Assembly: GCA_049322795.1 (NCBI GenBank)
Contig: JBMOQH010000025.1
Location: 163,606-227,605 of the forward strand
Origin: Immundisolibacter sp049322795
Lineage (GTDB): Bacteria; Pseudomonadota; Gammaproteobacteria; Immundisolibacterales; Immundisolibacteraceae
Direction of reading: 5' to 3'
Length of the DNA: 64,000 nucleotides
Shown here: positions 56,216 to 63,602 of the stretch, in pieces
Numbering within the stretch: position 1 is the first letter of the stretch
How the letters are laid out: each line of letters opens with the position of its first letter
Notes under the pieces: generated by a model
What the model was told of the DNA's origin: nothing
Database searches by the model: none
The model's input: only the letters and a program-made list of their open reading frames with translations
Position numbers and translations under genes: made by a program

Positions 56216-57036
56216 TGCCGGAGCTGCCGGAGGTCGAGACCACCCGTCGCGGCCTGGAGCCGCTGCTGGTCGCCCGGCGCATCACCGGTGCCGTGGTGCG
56301 CAACGCCACCCTGCGCTGGCCGGTGGCGCCGGAGCTCACCACGCGTCTGCCGGGTAGCCGCATCGATGCCGTGGGGCGGCGCGCCAAGTACCTCGTGCTC
56401 GCCACGGGGCAGGGGCACCTGCTGCTGCATCTGGGGATGTCGGGCAGCCTGCGCGTGTTGCCGGCGGGTACACCGGCGACGAAACACGACCACGTCGATA
56501 TTCTGCTGGACGACGGCCAGTGCCTGCGGCTGCGGGACCCGCGCCGTTTCGGCAGCATCCTCTACGCGGGCGACGATCCGGCGCGGCACGCGCTGCTGGC
56601 GCATCTTGGCCCCGAGCCGCTGGAACTCGACGCCGCGGCGCTCGGTGCGCACCTGCACGCCGCCTCGCGCGGCCGGCGCGCGGCGATCAAGCTGTTCCTG
56701 ATGGACGCCGCCGTGGTGGTCGGCGTCGGCAACATCTACGCCAGCGAGGCGCTGTTCCGGGCCGGAATACGCCCCGGGAAACCCGCTTCCAGCCTCACTC
56801 GCCCGGCCTTCGTGCGTCTCGCAAGCGCGGTGCAGGCGGTGCTGGCCGAGGCCATCGCCGCCGGCGGCACCACGCTGCGGGACTTTTCCAACAGCGACGG
56901 CCTACCGGGTTATTTCGCGCAGGAACTCAACGTCTACGCCCGCGCCGGCGCGCCGTGTCGCCAGTGCGCCACACCGATCCGCGAGCAGCGCCTTGGGCAG
57001 CGCTCGACCTTCTGGTGCCCGGTCTGCCAGCGCTGA
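56215..57036 (+). CDS. mutM: formamidopyrimidine-DNA glycosylase
   Basis: MutM (Fpg) excises 8-oxoguanine and formamidopyrimidines. The 273-residue protein begins MPELPEVETTRRGLEPLL, giving the catalytic Pro-Glu after methionine removal. It has the conserved lysine region RRAKYLVL, the helix-two-turn-helix asparagine in VVGVGNIYASEALF, and a zinc finger C-x2-C-x16-C-x2-C at the C-terminus. It is the last gene of the + strand run and is translationally coupled to the DUF4340 gene, although the functional link between them is not obvious. Confidence 0.97.
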   Translation: MPELPEVETTRRGLEPLLVARRITGAVVRNATLRWPVAPELTTRLPGSRIDAVGRRAKYLVLATGQGHLLLHLGMSGSLRVLPAGTPATKHDHVDILLDDGQCLRLRDPRRFGSILYAGDDPARHALLAHLGPEPLELDAAALGAHLHAASRGRRAAIKLFLMDAAVVVGVGNIYASEALFRAGIRPGKPASSLTRPAFVRLASAVQAVLAEAIAAGGTTLRDFSNSDGLPGYFAQELNVYARAGAPCRQCATPIREQRLGQRSTFWCPVCQR

Positions 57037-57097
57037 GGATGCGGGCCGGGCGAGCGCCGTGCCGGGCGCAGAACCCCTGGCCCTGTTTGCAGTTCGG

Positions 57098-58207
57098 CTA
57101 CGCCCGCAGCCCCATGTCCCGCAGCAGCGGCATCACCTGCTCGCCGAAATAGTCGAGCTCCGGCAGGTAATCCAGCCAGGACAGCAACAGGATGTCGACG
57201 CCGATGTCGGCCAGGCGGCCGATCTCCTCGGCCACCTGCTGCGGGGTGCCGACCAGCGGGTAGCCGCCCCAGCCGACGATGAAGCGCTCGGTGAGCGCCC
57301 GCGCCGCCTCGGGCGTCATCGAACCACTTTGCACGCCGAACGTGGTCAGCAGATTGTCAAGGGCAGCGTAGTCGCCGCGGGCGACGATGTGGTCCCACAC
57401 GGCCCGCGCCTCGGCCTCCGAGCTGCGGCACACCACGGCGGCGGAGGTCATGATGCCGATGTCGCGCCCGTAGCCGGCCGCCTTGGCGCGAATGTGTCCT
57501 ATCAACTCGCGGCCCTGCTCGGGCGTCTGCACGATGCTGAAGTTGACGTCCATCTCGCGCGCGGCGTAATCGATGCCGGCCGGCGACACGCCGGCGTTGA
57601 TCAGCAGCGGGTATGGCTGCTGCACGGGCTTGGGCAGCAGGTAGCCGCCCTTGATCGTGTAGTAGTCGCCGGCGTAATCAAAATCCTGCTCCTGCCACAG
57701 ATGCTTGCAGACCTGGATCCATTCGGTGGCGCGGGCGTAGCGGTCGTCGTGCGGCAGCTGCTCGACGCCGAACATCTCCATCTCCGGCGTGAACCAGCCA
57801 CACACTACGTTGATGCCGAAGCGGCCGTGGCTGATGCGGTCGATGGTGGCGGCCTGCTTGGCGGCAAGGATCGGGTGCACGGTCGGCACGTGCGAGGTGG
57901 CGAAGATATGAATGCGCTCGGTCACCGCGGCCAGCGCCGCCGCCCAGGTGTAGACCTCCAGGCAATCGCCGTTGAAATCGGTCTCGCCGCCGAAGCCCTT
58001 CCAGCGCCCGACCGGCACCAGCAGGTCGAAGCCCAGGGCCTCGGCCTGGCGGGCGAGCGCGAGGTTCTGCTCCCAGGTCGGCCGAAATGACGATTCGGCC
58101 GTGCTGATGGTGCAGCCGTTGCTGACGTTGCTGCCGAAGATGCCAAGCTTAATGCGGTGTCCGGCGTCGAACAGCGGGTGCGTGGCCCGCCCGGTCGGTG
58201 TAGCCAT
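57098..58207 (-). CDS. LLM class flavin-dependent oxidoreductase
   Basis: This 369-residue luciferase-like monooxygenase has the TIM-barrel pattern of the family. Segments such as RWKGFGGETDFNGDCLEVYTWAAALAAVTERIHIFATSHV, AATIDRISHGRFGINVVCGWFTPEMEMFG and the DFDYAGDYYTIKGGYLLPKPVQQPYPLLINAG block resemble RutA and the dimethylsulfone or alkanesulfonate monooxygenases. It would need FMNH2 from a reductase encoded elsewhere. No rut, ssu or sfn partner is present, so the substrate is open. The ATG 58207 has an AGGAGAAGG ribosome binding site. It converges with mutM and diverges from the cupin gene. Confidence 0.85.
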   Translation of the reverse strand: MATPTGRATHPLFDAGHRIKLGIFGSNVSNGCTISTAESSFRPTWEQNLALARQAEALGFDLLVPVGRWKGFGGETDFNGDCLEVYTWAAALAAVTERIHIFATSHVPTVHPILAAKQAATIDRISHGRFGINVVCGWFTPEMEMFGVEQLPHDDRYARATEWIQVCKHLWQEQDFDYAGDYYTIKGGYLLPKPVQQPYPLLINAGVSPAGIDYAAREMDVNFSIVQTPEQGRELIGHIRAKAAGYGRDIGIMTSAAVVCRSSEAEARAVWDHIVARGDYAALDNLLTTFGVQSGSMTPEAARALTERFIVGWGGYPLVGTPQQVAEEIGRLADIGVDILLLSWLDYLPELDYFGEQVMPLLRDMGLRA

Positions 58208-58279
58208 CGTTTCCTTCTCCTCGTGTCGCGGGGGCGCGCGTCAGTTATAACCGGTATCCCTCCACCGGCCCCGTCGTTC

Positions 58280-58615
58280 ATGACCAATCTGTTTAGCGAC
58301 CTGCCCGACACGCCAATCGACGTCGAACGCATCGAAACGCTGCTGACGCGGCCGGGCTTGCGCATCGAGCGCATCGTATCCACGGGGCAGGCCAGCGCGC
58401 CGGGCTTCTGGTACGACCAGCCGGAGCACGAGTGGGTGCTGCTGCTGCAAGGGTCGGCCTGCGTGACGGTCGATCGGCCGCAAGGGATGCAGACGGTGCG
58501 CCTTGGGCCGGGCGACAGCCTTGAACTGCCGGCGCACTGCCGTCACCGCGTGGAGGCCACGCAGGCTCGGCCGGCCACCGTGTGGCTGGCGCTGTTCTGG
58601 CCTGCCGACGCCTGA
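58280..58615 (+). CDS. small single-domain cupin protein
   Basis: The 111-residue protein is a single cupin domain: FWYDQPEHEWVLLLQGSACVTVDRPQG (motif 1 region with H, E and W) and LGPGDSLELPAHCRHRVEAT (motif 2, with two histidines). It belongs to a small conserved family beginning NLFSDLPDTP and is thought to bind a metal, but no reaction is known. The ATG at 58280 is followed by a second gene only nine bases after its stop, so the two are co-transcribed. A TATAAC box near 58245 is a possible -10. Confidence 0.78.
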   Translation: MTNLFSDLPDTPIDVERIETLLTRPGLRIERIVSTGQASAPGFWYDQPEHEWVLLLQGSACVTVDRPQGMQTVRLGPGDSLELPAHCRHRVEATQARPATVWLALFWPADA

Positions 58616-58624
58616 GGCGGGGGC

Positions 58625-59167
58625 ATGCGCGTGCTGCTGCTGGCCGACACTCACGGCGTGCTCGACCCGCGCGTCGCGGAACTGGCGCAGGACTGCGCGT
58701 TCGCCGTGCATGCGGGCGATGTCGGCGCCAGCCTTGTGCTCGACGCCTTGGCGAAGTCAGCGGGGCATGTGCTCGCGGTGCGAGGCAACAACGATGTCCC
58801 GGCCAAGTGGAGCGGGGGCCTCGATGATCTCGCGGCGCTGCCAGAGGCGCTGAGCATTCCGTTGCCGGGCGGATCGCTCGCGGTTACCCACGGCCATCGC
58901 CAGCCGGCACGGCAGCGCCATGCGCGCCTGCGCGCGGAAAACCCCGATGCGCGCGCCGTGGTCTACGGCCATAGCCATCGACTGTTGCAGGACCTGGGCG
59001 AGCCGACCTGGGTACTCAACCCCGGAGCTGCCGGACGGGCCCGCACGTTTGGCGGCGCGTCATGCCTGGTGCTGGAGGCAACGGCAAGCGACTGGCGCAT
59101 CGAGGTGTGCCGCTTCGAAGTGCAGTTGCCAAAATCGCCCCGTCGTCAGCGCCGGTCGGCTGACTGA
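58625..59167 (+). CDS. YfcE/MJ0936-type metallophosphoesterase
   Basis: The 180-residue phosphodiesterase-fold protein has the dinuclear metal motifs in order: ADTHGVLD, HAGDVGAS, VRGNNDVPAK, VTHGHRQ and YGHSHRLL. The family includes E. coli YfcE, active on phosphodiesters in vitro, with the natural substrate unknown. The protein ends with a basic tail (SPRRQRRSAD). It is the second gene of a pair with the cupin. Confidence 0.86.
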   Translation: MRVLLLADTHGVLDPRVAELAQDCAFAVHAGDVGASLVLDALAKSAGHVLAVRGNNDVPAKWSGGLDDLAALPEALSIPLPGGSLAVTHGHRQPARQRHARLRAENPDARAVVYGHSHRLLQDLGEPTWVLNPGAAGRARTFGGASCLVLEATASDWRIEVCRFEVQLPKSPRRQRRSAD

Positions 59168-59207
59168 CCAGCCCTGCGATGGCGCCTTTGCAACAATGAA
59201 CCCATGA

Positions 59208-59283
59208 TGGTGGGCCGTCTGGGAATCGAACCCAGGACACGCGGATTAAAAGTCCGCTGCTCTACCGACTGAGCTAACGGCCC
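59208..59283 (-). tRNA. tRNA-Lys (anticodon TTT)
   Basis: The minus strand folds into a complete 76-base cloverleaf with encoded CCA. The acceptor stem GGGCCGT pairs with ACGGCCC, the discriminator is A, the D-arm contains AGCTCAGTCGGTAGAGC, and the anticodon loop CTTTTAA gives anticodon TTT (59250-59248) on stem GCGGA/TCCGC. The T-arm is CTGGGTTCGATTCCCAG. It follows queC in the same direction, an arrangement also seen in other gammaproteobacteria. Confidence 0.98.
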
Positions 59284-59313
59284 TTGCGGGGCTGGCGGGA
59301 TCGAAGCATCCCC

Positions 59314-60003
59314 TCAGGCGGGGATGTAGTGCGTGGGGTCCGGCACGCCGGCAGCGGCGAAGCCGTCGGACCGCAGGTGGCAGGCGTCGCAGTGGCCACA
59401 GGCCCGGCCGCGAGGGTCGGCATTATAACAAGACACCGTCAGCCCATAATCGACACCGAGCGCCAGCCCTTGGCGGATGATGTCGGCCTTGGAGAGCTTC
59501 AGCAGCGGTGCTTCGATGCGCGGGGCGTGACCTTCCACGCCGGCCTTGGTGGCCACTTGCGCCAGCGCCTGAAAGGCGTCGATGAAGGCCGGCCGGCAGT
59601 CCGGATATCCCGAATAGTCGACAGCGTTGACGCCCACGAAGATGGCCGCCGCGTCGAGCACTTCGGCGTAACCGAGCGCGATCGCCAGGAACACGGTGTT
59701 GCGGGCCGGCACGTAGGTGACGGGAATGCCGGCGCTCGGAGCCGACGGCACGGCGATCGAGCTGTCGGTCAGCGCCGAGCCGCCGATGGCATCAAGGTTC
59801 ACTGACACGGTGCGATGGCTCGCCGCGCCGCCGACCGCCGCCACGCGCGCCGCAGCGGCGAGTTCCGCGCCGTGACGCTGGCCGTAGTTGATGCTGAGTG
59901 CGTGGCACTGGTAGTCCGCTGCGCGCGCCATCGCCAGCACGGTGGCCGAGTCCAGGCCGCCCGACAGCAGCACCACGGCCGGTTCTGATGCGGACGCGTT
60001 CAT
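59314..60003 (-). CDS. queC: 7-cyano-7-deazaguanine synthase
   Basis: QueC converts 7-carboxy-7-deazaguanine to preQ0 with ATP and ammonia in queuosine synthesis. The 229-residue protein has the PP-loop SGGLDS (14-19), the SINYGQRH segment and a C-terminal zinc site (C192, C202, C205, C208 in SCYN and ACGHCDACHLR). The ATG at 60003 overlaps the queE stop as ATGA, so the two successive enzymes of the pathway are coupled. Confidence 0.96.
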   Translation of the reverse strand: MNASASEPAVVLLSGGLDSATVLAMARAADYQCHALSINYGQRHGAELAAAARVAAVGGAASHRTVSVNLDAIGGSALTDSSIAVPSAPSAGIPVTYVPARNTVFLAIALGYAEVLDAAAIFVGVNAVDYSGYPDCRPAFIDAFQALAQVATKAGVEGHAPRIEAPLLKLSKADIIRQGLALGVDYGLTVSCYNADPRGRACGHCDACHLRSDGFAAAGVPDPTHYIPA

Positions 60004-60677
60004 CGCCCCGGCGCCTCGCCCCACAGAATCTTGTGCAGCTGCAGCTGCAGGCGATGGGGCAGGCGGTCCGCCAGCATCCAATCGGCCAGCGTGGCAGCGT
60101 CGAGCTGTCCCCACGCCGGCGAGAACAGCACGCTGGCGCGGTTGGCAAGGTCGTACTGTGCCGCGGTGGCCACCGCCCAGTCGTAATCGGTGCGATCCAC
60201 GAGTACGAACTTCACCTGATCGCCCGGCTGCAGGAGAGGCAGGTTTTCGTATCGATTGCGCGCGCATTCCCCGGACGACGGGGTCTTGAGGTCGAGCACA
60301 CGCACCACCCGCGGGTCTACCGCGGCGACATCGAGTGCGCCGCTGGTCTCCAGAGAAACCGCGTGGCCGGCGTCGCACAGCGCGCGCAGCAGATCAAGAC
60401 ATCCGGCCTGCGCCAGCGGCTCGCCGCCGGTGACGGTGACATGGCGTGCGGACAAATCGTGCACGCGCGCAAGAATGTGCGGCAGCTCCATGTATTCGCC
60501 GCCGCTGAAGGCGTAGGCGGTGTCGCAATAGGTGCAGCGCAGCGGGCAACCGGTCAGACGCACGAACACGGTCGGCACGCCGGCCGTCAGGCCCTCGCCC
60601 TGAATGGAGTGGAAGATTTCAGTGATTTTCAGCCGCACCGAAGTGGCGGCAGCGGCCGAACCTGCATGAGCTGTCAT
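60000..60677 (-). CDS. queE: 7-carboxy-7-deazaguanine synthase
   Basis: QueE is the radical SAM enzyme that contracts 6-carboxytetrahydropterin to 7-carboxy-7-deazaguanine. The 225-residue protein binds its 4Fe-4S cluster through C44, C48 and C51 (CPLRCTYC). It has the substrate-side segment EIFHSIQGEGLTAGVPTVFVRLTGC and VTGGEPL for SAM. It begins at ATG 60677 after the tandem 24-nt palindrome array, in the tol-pal-cpoB direction. Confidence 0.95.
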   Translation of the reverse strand: MTAHAGSAAAATSVRLKITEIFHSIQGEGLTAGVPTVFVRLTGCPLRCTYCDTAYAFSGGEYMELPHILARVHDLSARHVTVTGGEPLAQAGCLDLLRALCDAGHAVSLETSGALDVAAVDPRVVRVLDLKTPSSGECARNRYENLPLLQPGDQVKFVLVDRTDYDWAVATAAQYDLANRASVLFSPAWGQLDAATLADWMLADRLPHRLQLQLHKILWGEAPGR

Positions 60678-60690
60678 GGCGACGACCGTT

Positions 60691-60786
60691 GGCGGCCAAG
60701 CCGCCTCGCAAGCAGACGGCCAAGCCGCCTGCCAGGCTCGCGGCTCAGCCGCGTTCCAACCCGGCGGCTTGGCCGCCGTCCAATCG
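60691..60786. repeat. four tandem 24-base palindromic units between cpoB and queE
   Basis: Units start at 60691, 60715, 60739 and 60763, with exactly 24 bases each. The first 15 bases of every unit form a small palindrome: GGCGGCCAAGCCGCC, GACGGCCAAGCCGCC, CGCGGCTCAGCCGCG and GGCGGCTTGGCCGCC. A nine-base linker with a CCAA-like core follows each. Units 1 and 4 are also exact reverse complements of each other over 15 bases. In the cpoB-queE transcript this would form four consecutive short hairpins or one larger cruciform. The array fills most of the 117-base gap. I know of no named element with this form. Confidence 0.8.
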
Positions 60787-60794
60787 CGTCCAGC

Positions 60795-61742
60795 TCAGAC
60801 GCCCTCTTCCTTCATGCGGCTCAGGCGGTTGTCGGCCAGGCGCGCCGCCGGGGTGTTGGGCCAAGTGGTCTTGAGGTTGGTGAGCGTCTGTCGGGCGGCG
60901 GCAAAGTCACGCCGCTCGTACTGGATGTAGCCGACCTTGAGCAGCGCATCGGCGGCCTTCGGTGACTGCGGATATTCCGACACGACGCGCTGGAACTCGG
61001 CGAGCGCCCGGTCGAACTGGCGGGTGACGTAGTACGCCTCGCCAATCCAATACTGGGCGTTGTCGGCCAGCTGACCGCCGGGATAGCTCTGGAGCTGCCC
61101 CTGAAAGCCGGCTATGGCGTCCTCGTAACGCCCCATGCGCAGCAGGTCGGACGCCGCCCGATAGGCGGCCTGCTCCCCGCCGGCATCCACGGGCGCCGCC
61201 GGTGCCACGGCGGCCACGGGCGGAACCTGTCCGGCCCCCGGAGCCTGTGGCGCGACGGGCGCGATGGGCCGCTCGACCGCTCCGCTGCCTTCACCTGTCG
61301 GGGCGGAAGGCGCTGATGGAGCGGGTGGCGCAGGCGCCGCCGCCGCGTCGGGTGGCGTGGGGGGTGATGGCGTTTGTCCGGCCGGATCACCGTTTGCGGG
61401 CGGGCCCGGCTCGCGCGCAGCGCCGCCCCCGGGCTCAAGCGCGCTCAAGCGGCTGTCGAGGTCGAGGTAGAACTCGCGCTGGCGCTTTTGCAGTTGCTCC
61501 ACCTGGTTGGCGGATTCCTCCACCATGCCGCGCAGCTGACGCAGCTCCGCCTGCATTTGCTGCAACTGGATGACCAGTTGCGCCTGGCTCTGACCGGATC
61601 CCGCACCCGCTGCGCCCATCGCCTGTTCGATAGCGGTCAGGCGCTGGTCGAAGTCCTTGGCGTTGGGCGCAGCCGCCAGCGGGCTGGTCAGCGCCAGGGA
61701 CACGAGCAGGGCGCCGCCGGCGCGGCCGCAGCGGTGCAGCAT
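60795..61742 (-). CDS. cpoB: cell division coordinator CpoB (YbgF)
   Basis: CpoB is a periplasmic protein that links the Tol system with PBP1B during constriction. The 315-residue protein has a signal peptide (about 1-25, LLVSLALTSPLAAA), a trimeric coiled coil (about 30-105, QLQQMQAELRQLRGMVEESANQVEQLQKRQREFYLDLDSRL), a long Pro/Ala-rich linker (about 108-188) and C-terminal TPR repeats (about 192-310, AAYRAASDLLRMGRYEDAIAGFQ and following). The linker is longer than in E. coli. It starts six bases after the pal stop. Confidence 0.93.
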   Translation of the reverse strand: MLHRCGRAGGALLVSLALTSPLAAAPNAKDFDQRLTAIEQAMGAAGAGSGQSQAQLVIQLQQMQAELRQLRGMVEESANQVEQLQKRQREFYLDLDSRLSALEPGGGAAREPGPPANGDPAGQTPSPPTPPDAAAAPAPPAPSAPSAPTGEGSGAVERPIAPVAPQAPGAGQVPPVAAVAPAAPVDAGGEQAAYRAASDLLRMGRYEDAIAGFQGQLQSYPGGQLADNAQYWIGEAYYVTRQFDRALAEFQRVVSEYPQSPKAADALLKVGYIQYERRDFAAARQTLTNLKTTWPNTPAARLADNRLSRMKEEGV

Positions 61743-61748
61743 CGAGGA

Positions 61749-62288
61749 TTACCGGGCGGTGTAGACGATTTCGACGCGCCGGTTCTGCGACCAGCAGCTC
61801 TCGTCGTGGCAGTCCGACGCCGGCTTTTCTTCGCCGTAGCTGACGGTGGTGATCTGCGTAGCCGACGCGCCCAGCGCCACCAGCAGGTCGCGTACCGCGT
61901 TCGAGCGGCGCTCACCCAGCGCGATGTTGTACTCGCGCGAGCCGCGCTCGTCAGTGTGGCCTTCCAGCGTCACCGCGGCGCTCGGGCTGCTGCGCAGGTA
62001 GCCGGCATGGGCCTCGACCAGCGCGCGGTAGTCATCGGCGACGTCGTAACGGTCGAGGCCGAAGTAAATCTTGCGCTGCGACAGGGGGCTGCTCGGATCG
62101 TCCAGCGAGCCGGCGGCAAAGCCGCTGCCGGAACCGGCTCCGTAAGCGCCATCGGCTCCGGTGCCCGCACCTGCCGTGCCAGCGGTCGACGCTGCGTCAC
62201 CGCCCGCGCGGGTGGTGGACTTCTTGCCGCAACCGGTCGCGGCAACGGCGGTCAGCGCGATGACACACACATACAAAAACTTCTTCAT
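61749..62288 (-). CDS. pal: peptidoglycan-associated lipoprotein Pal
   Basis: Pal anchors the outer membrane to peptidoglycan and cycles with TolB. The 179-residue protein has a lipobox (VAATGC, C20), a Gly/Ala-rich linker and the OmpA-like domain (IYFGLDRYDVADDYRALVEAHAGYL, LEGHTDERGSREYNIALGERRSNAVRDLL). The C-terminal CHDESCWSQNRRVEIVY contains two cysteines, a variant known in several gammaproteobacteria. The ribosome binding site is GAGGAG. It lies between tolB and cpoB as in E. coli. Confidence 0.97.
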   Translation of the reverse strand: MKKFLYVCVIALTAVAATGCGKKSTTRAGGDAASTAGTAGAGTGADGAYGAGSGSGFAAGSLDDPSSPLSQRKIYFGLDRYDVADDYRALVEAHAGYLRSSPSAAVTLEGHTDERGSREYNIALGERRSNAVRDLLVALGASATQITTVSYGEEKPASDCHDESCWSQNRRVEIVYTAR

Positions 62289-62321
62289 GGACAGAAGCTC
62301 CTCACGAGCGTTGGGGGGAAA

Positions 62322-63602
62322 TCAAGGAGTGCTGCCAAACGGGGACCAGCCAGGCTCGCGGACCTTGGCTTGGGCGACCCCGAGGCGCTGACGAACGGCG
62401 CCGTCGATGGAGACGGTGGCGAGCGCCTCGGCGCCGCCTGACTTGGAAGTATAGATGATGACCTGTCCGTTGGGCGCGAAACCAGGCGACTCGTCAAGTG
62501 GGCCATCGGTCAGCACGTCCAGGCGCCGACTGGGCAGATCCAGCACCGCAATGCGGTAACCGCGCCCGGCAGCGCCGTGCACCACCGCCAGCTTGCGGCC
62601 GTCCGGCGACAGCGACGGGCGGGCGTTGTAGTTGCCTTCGAAGGTGACCCGTTCCTCGGCGCCGCCATTGGCCGGGACGCGATAGATCTGCGGCCCGCCG
62701 CTGCGGTCGGAGGTGAAGTACACGTACCGGCCATCCGGCGACCAGGTGGGCTCGGTATCGATGGCGTAATGCTGGCTCAGGCGTCGCGGCGGGCCGCCGG
62801 CCAGATCCATCACGTAGATATCCGGATTGCCGTCCTTCGACAGCACCAGCGCCATGCGGCCGCCGTCCGGCGAGAAGGCCGGCGCGCCGTTCAAGCCCGG
62901 GAAGGACGACACCAGCTGGCGCACGCCGCTGCCCACATCCTGCCGGAACACCACCGCCCGGCGGTTGGCGTAGGTGGCGTAGGCCACGAAGCGTCCATCG
63001 GCCGACCAGGTGGGCGACAGGATGGGTTCCTGCGAACGCAGCACCGTGACCGGGTTGTGACCGTCGGCGTCGGCCACCTGCAGCTCGTAGTTGTTGCCGA
63101 CCTGCGTAACGTAGGTGATGCGCGTGCCGAATACGCCGCGCACGCCGGTGATGGCCTCGTAGATGAGATCGGCGATGTGGTGCGCCAGGCGCCGCTTGCT
63201 GGACGGCGCGACGCCGGGGAAACGGGCGCCCGTCATGCGTTGGCCGGTGGCGACATTGAACAGCTCGAACTCCGCCGTGAAACGGCCGTCCGGCTGCGGC
63301 AGCATCCGGCCGATGGCGAGGTATTGCGCCATCACCATCTGGAAGTCGCGGAAATTGACCTGGGAGGCCTCGGTCGGGCGGGACAGCATCTGGTCGTCCG
63401 GCACCACGCGAAACTGCCCGGAACGCGTCAGATCGGCACCGATCACGGCATGGATGGCATCCGCGCCACTGTCGTTTGCGTAAGGCGCCACGGCGATCGG
63501 GATGACCTGCGCGGCGCCCTGCGTGATCTCGATGCGCAGCTCGGCGCGCGCCGAGCCAGCGAACACCAGCAGCAGGGCGAGCAGCCAGCGCTCAGCTCGC
63601 AT
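62322..63602 (-). CDS. tolB: Tol-Pal system protein TolB
   Basis: TolB is the periplasmic beta-propeller of the Tol-Pal system. The 426-residue protein has a signal peptide (MRAERWLLALLLVFAGSARA), an N-terminal two-lobed domain (about 22-160) and a six-bladed propeller with repeated motifs (SPTWSADGRFVAYATY, APAFSPDGGRMALVLSKDG, EPTWSPDGRYVYFTSDRSG, RPSLSPDGRKLAVVHG, SPGFAPNGQVIIYTS). I use ATG 63602, which places the signal peptide at the N-terminus. It overlaps the tolA end by 11 bases. Confidence 0.96.
   Translation of the reverse strand: MRAERWLLALLLVFAGSARAELRIEITQGAAQVIPIAVAPYANDSGADAIHAVIGADLTRSGQFRVVPDDQMLSRPTEASQVNFRDFQMVMAQYLAIGRMLPQPDGRFTAEFELFNVATGQRMTGARFPGVAPSSKRRLAHHIADLIYEAITGVRGVFGTRITYVTQVGNNYELQVADADGHNPVTVLRSQEPILSPTWSADGRFVAYATYANRRAVVFRQDVGSGVRQLVSSFPGLNGAPAFSPDGGRMALVLSKDGNPDIYVMDLAGGPPRRLSQHYAIDTEPTWSPDGRYVYFTSDRSGGPQIYRVPANGGAEERVTFEGNYNARPSLSPDGRKLAVVHGAAGRGYRIAVLDLPSRRLDVLTDGPLDESPGFAPNGQVIIYTSKSGGAEALATVSIDGAVRQRLGVAQAKVREPGWSPFGSTP

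Noticed and set aside
57098..58207. Naming the LLM enzyme RutA.
   Set aside because: Sequence resemblance is partial and no rut gene lies nearby.
60676..60930. A plus-strand frame of 84 codons that reads the 24-base array as an eight-residue repeat (GGQAASQA-like).
   Set aside because: The period of 24 keeps any frame open, it is antisense to queE and cpoB, there is no ribosome binding site, and palindromes are better preserved than codons. I treat it as a DNA or RNA repeat.
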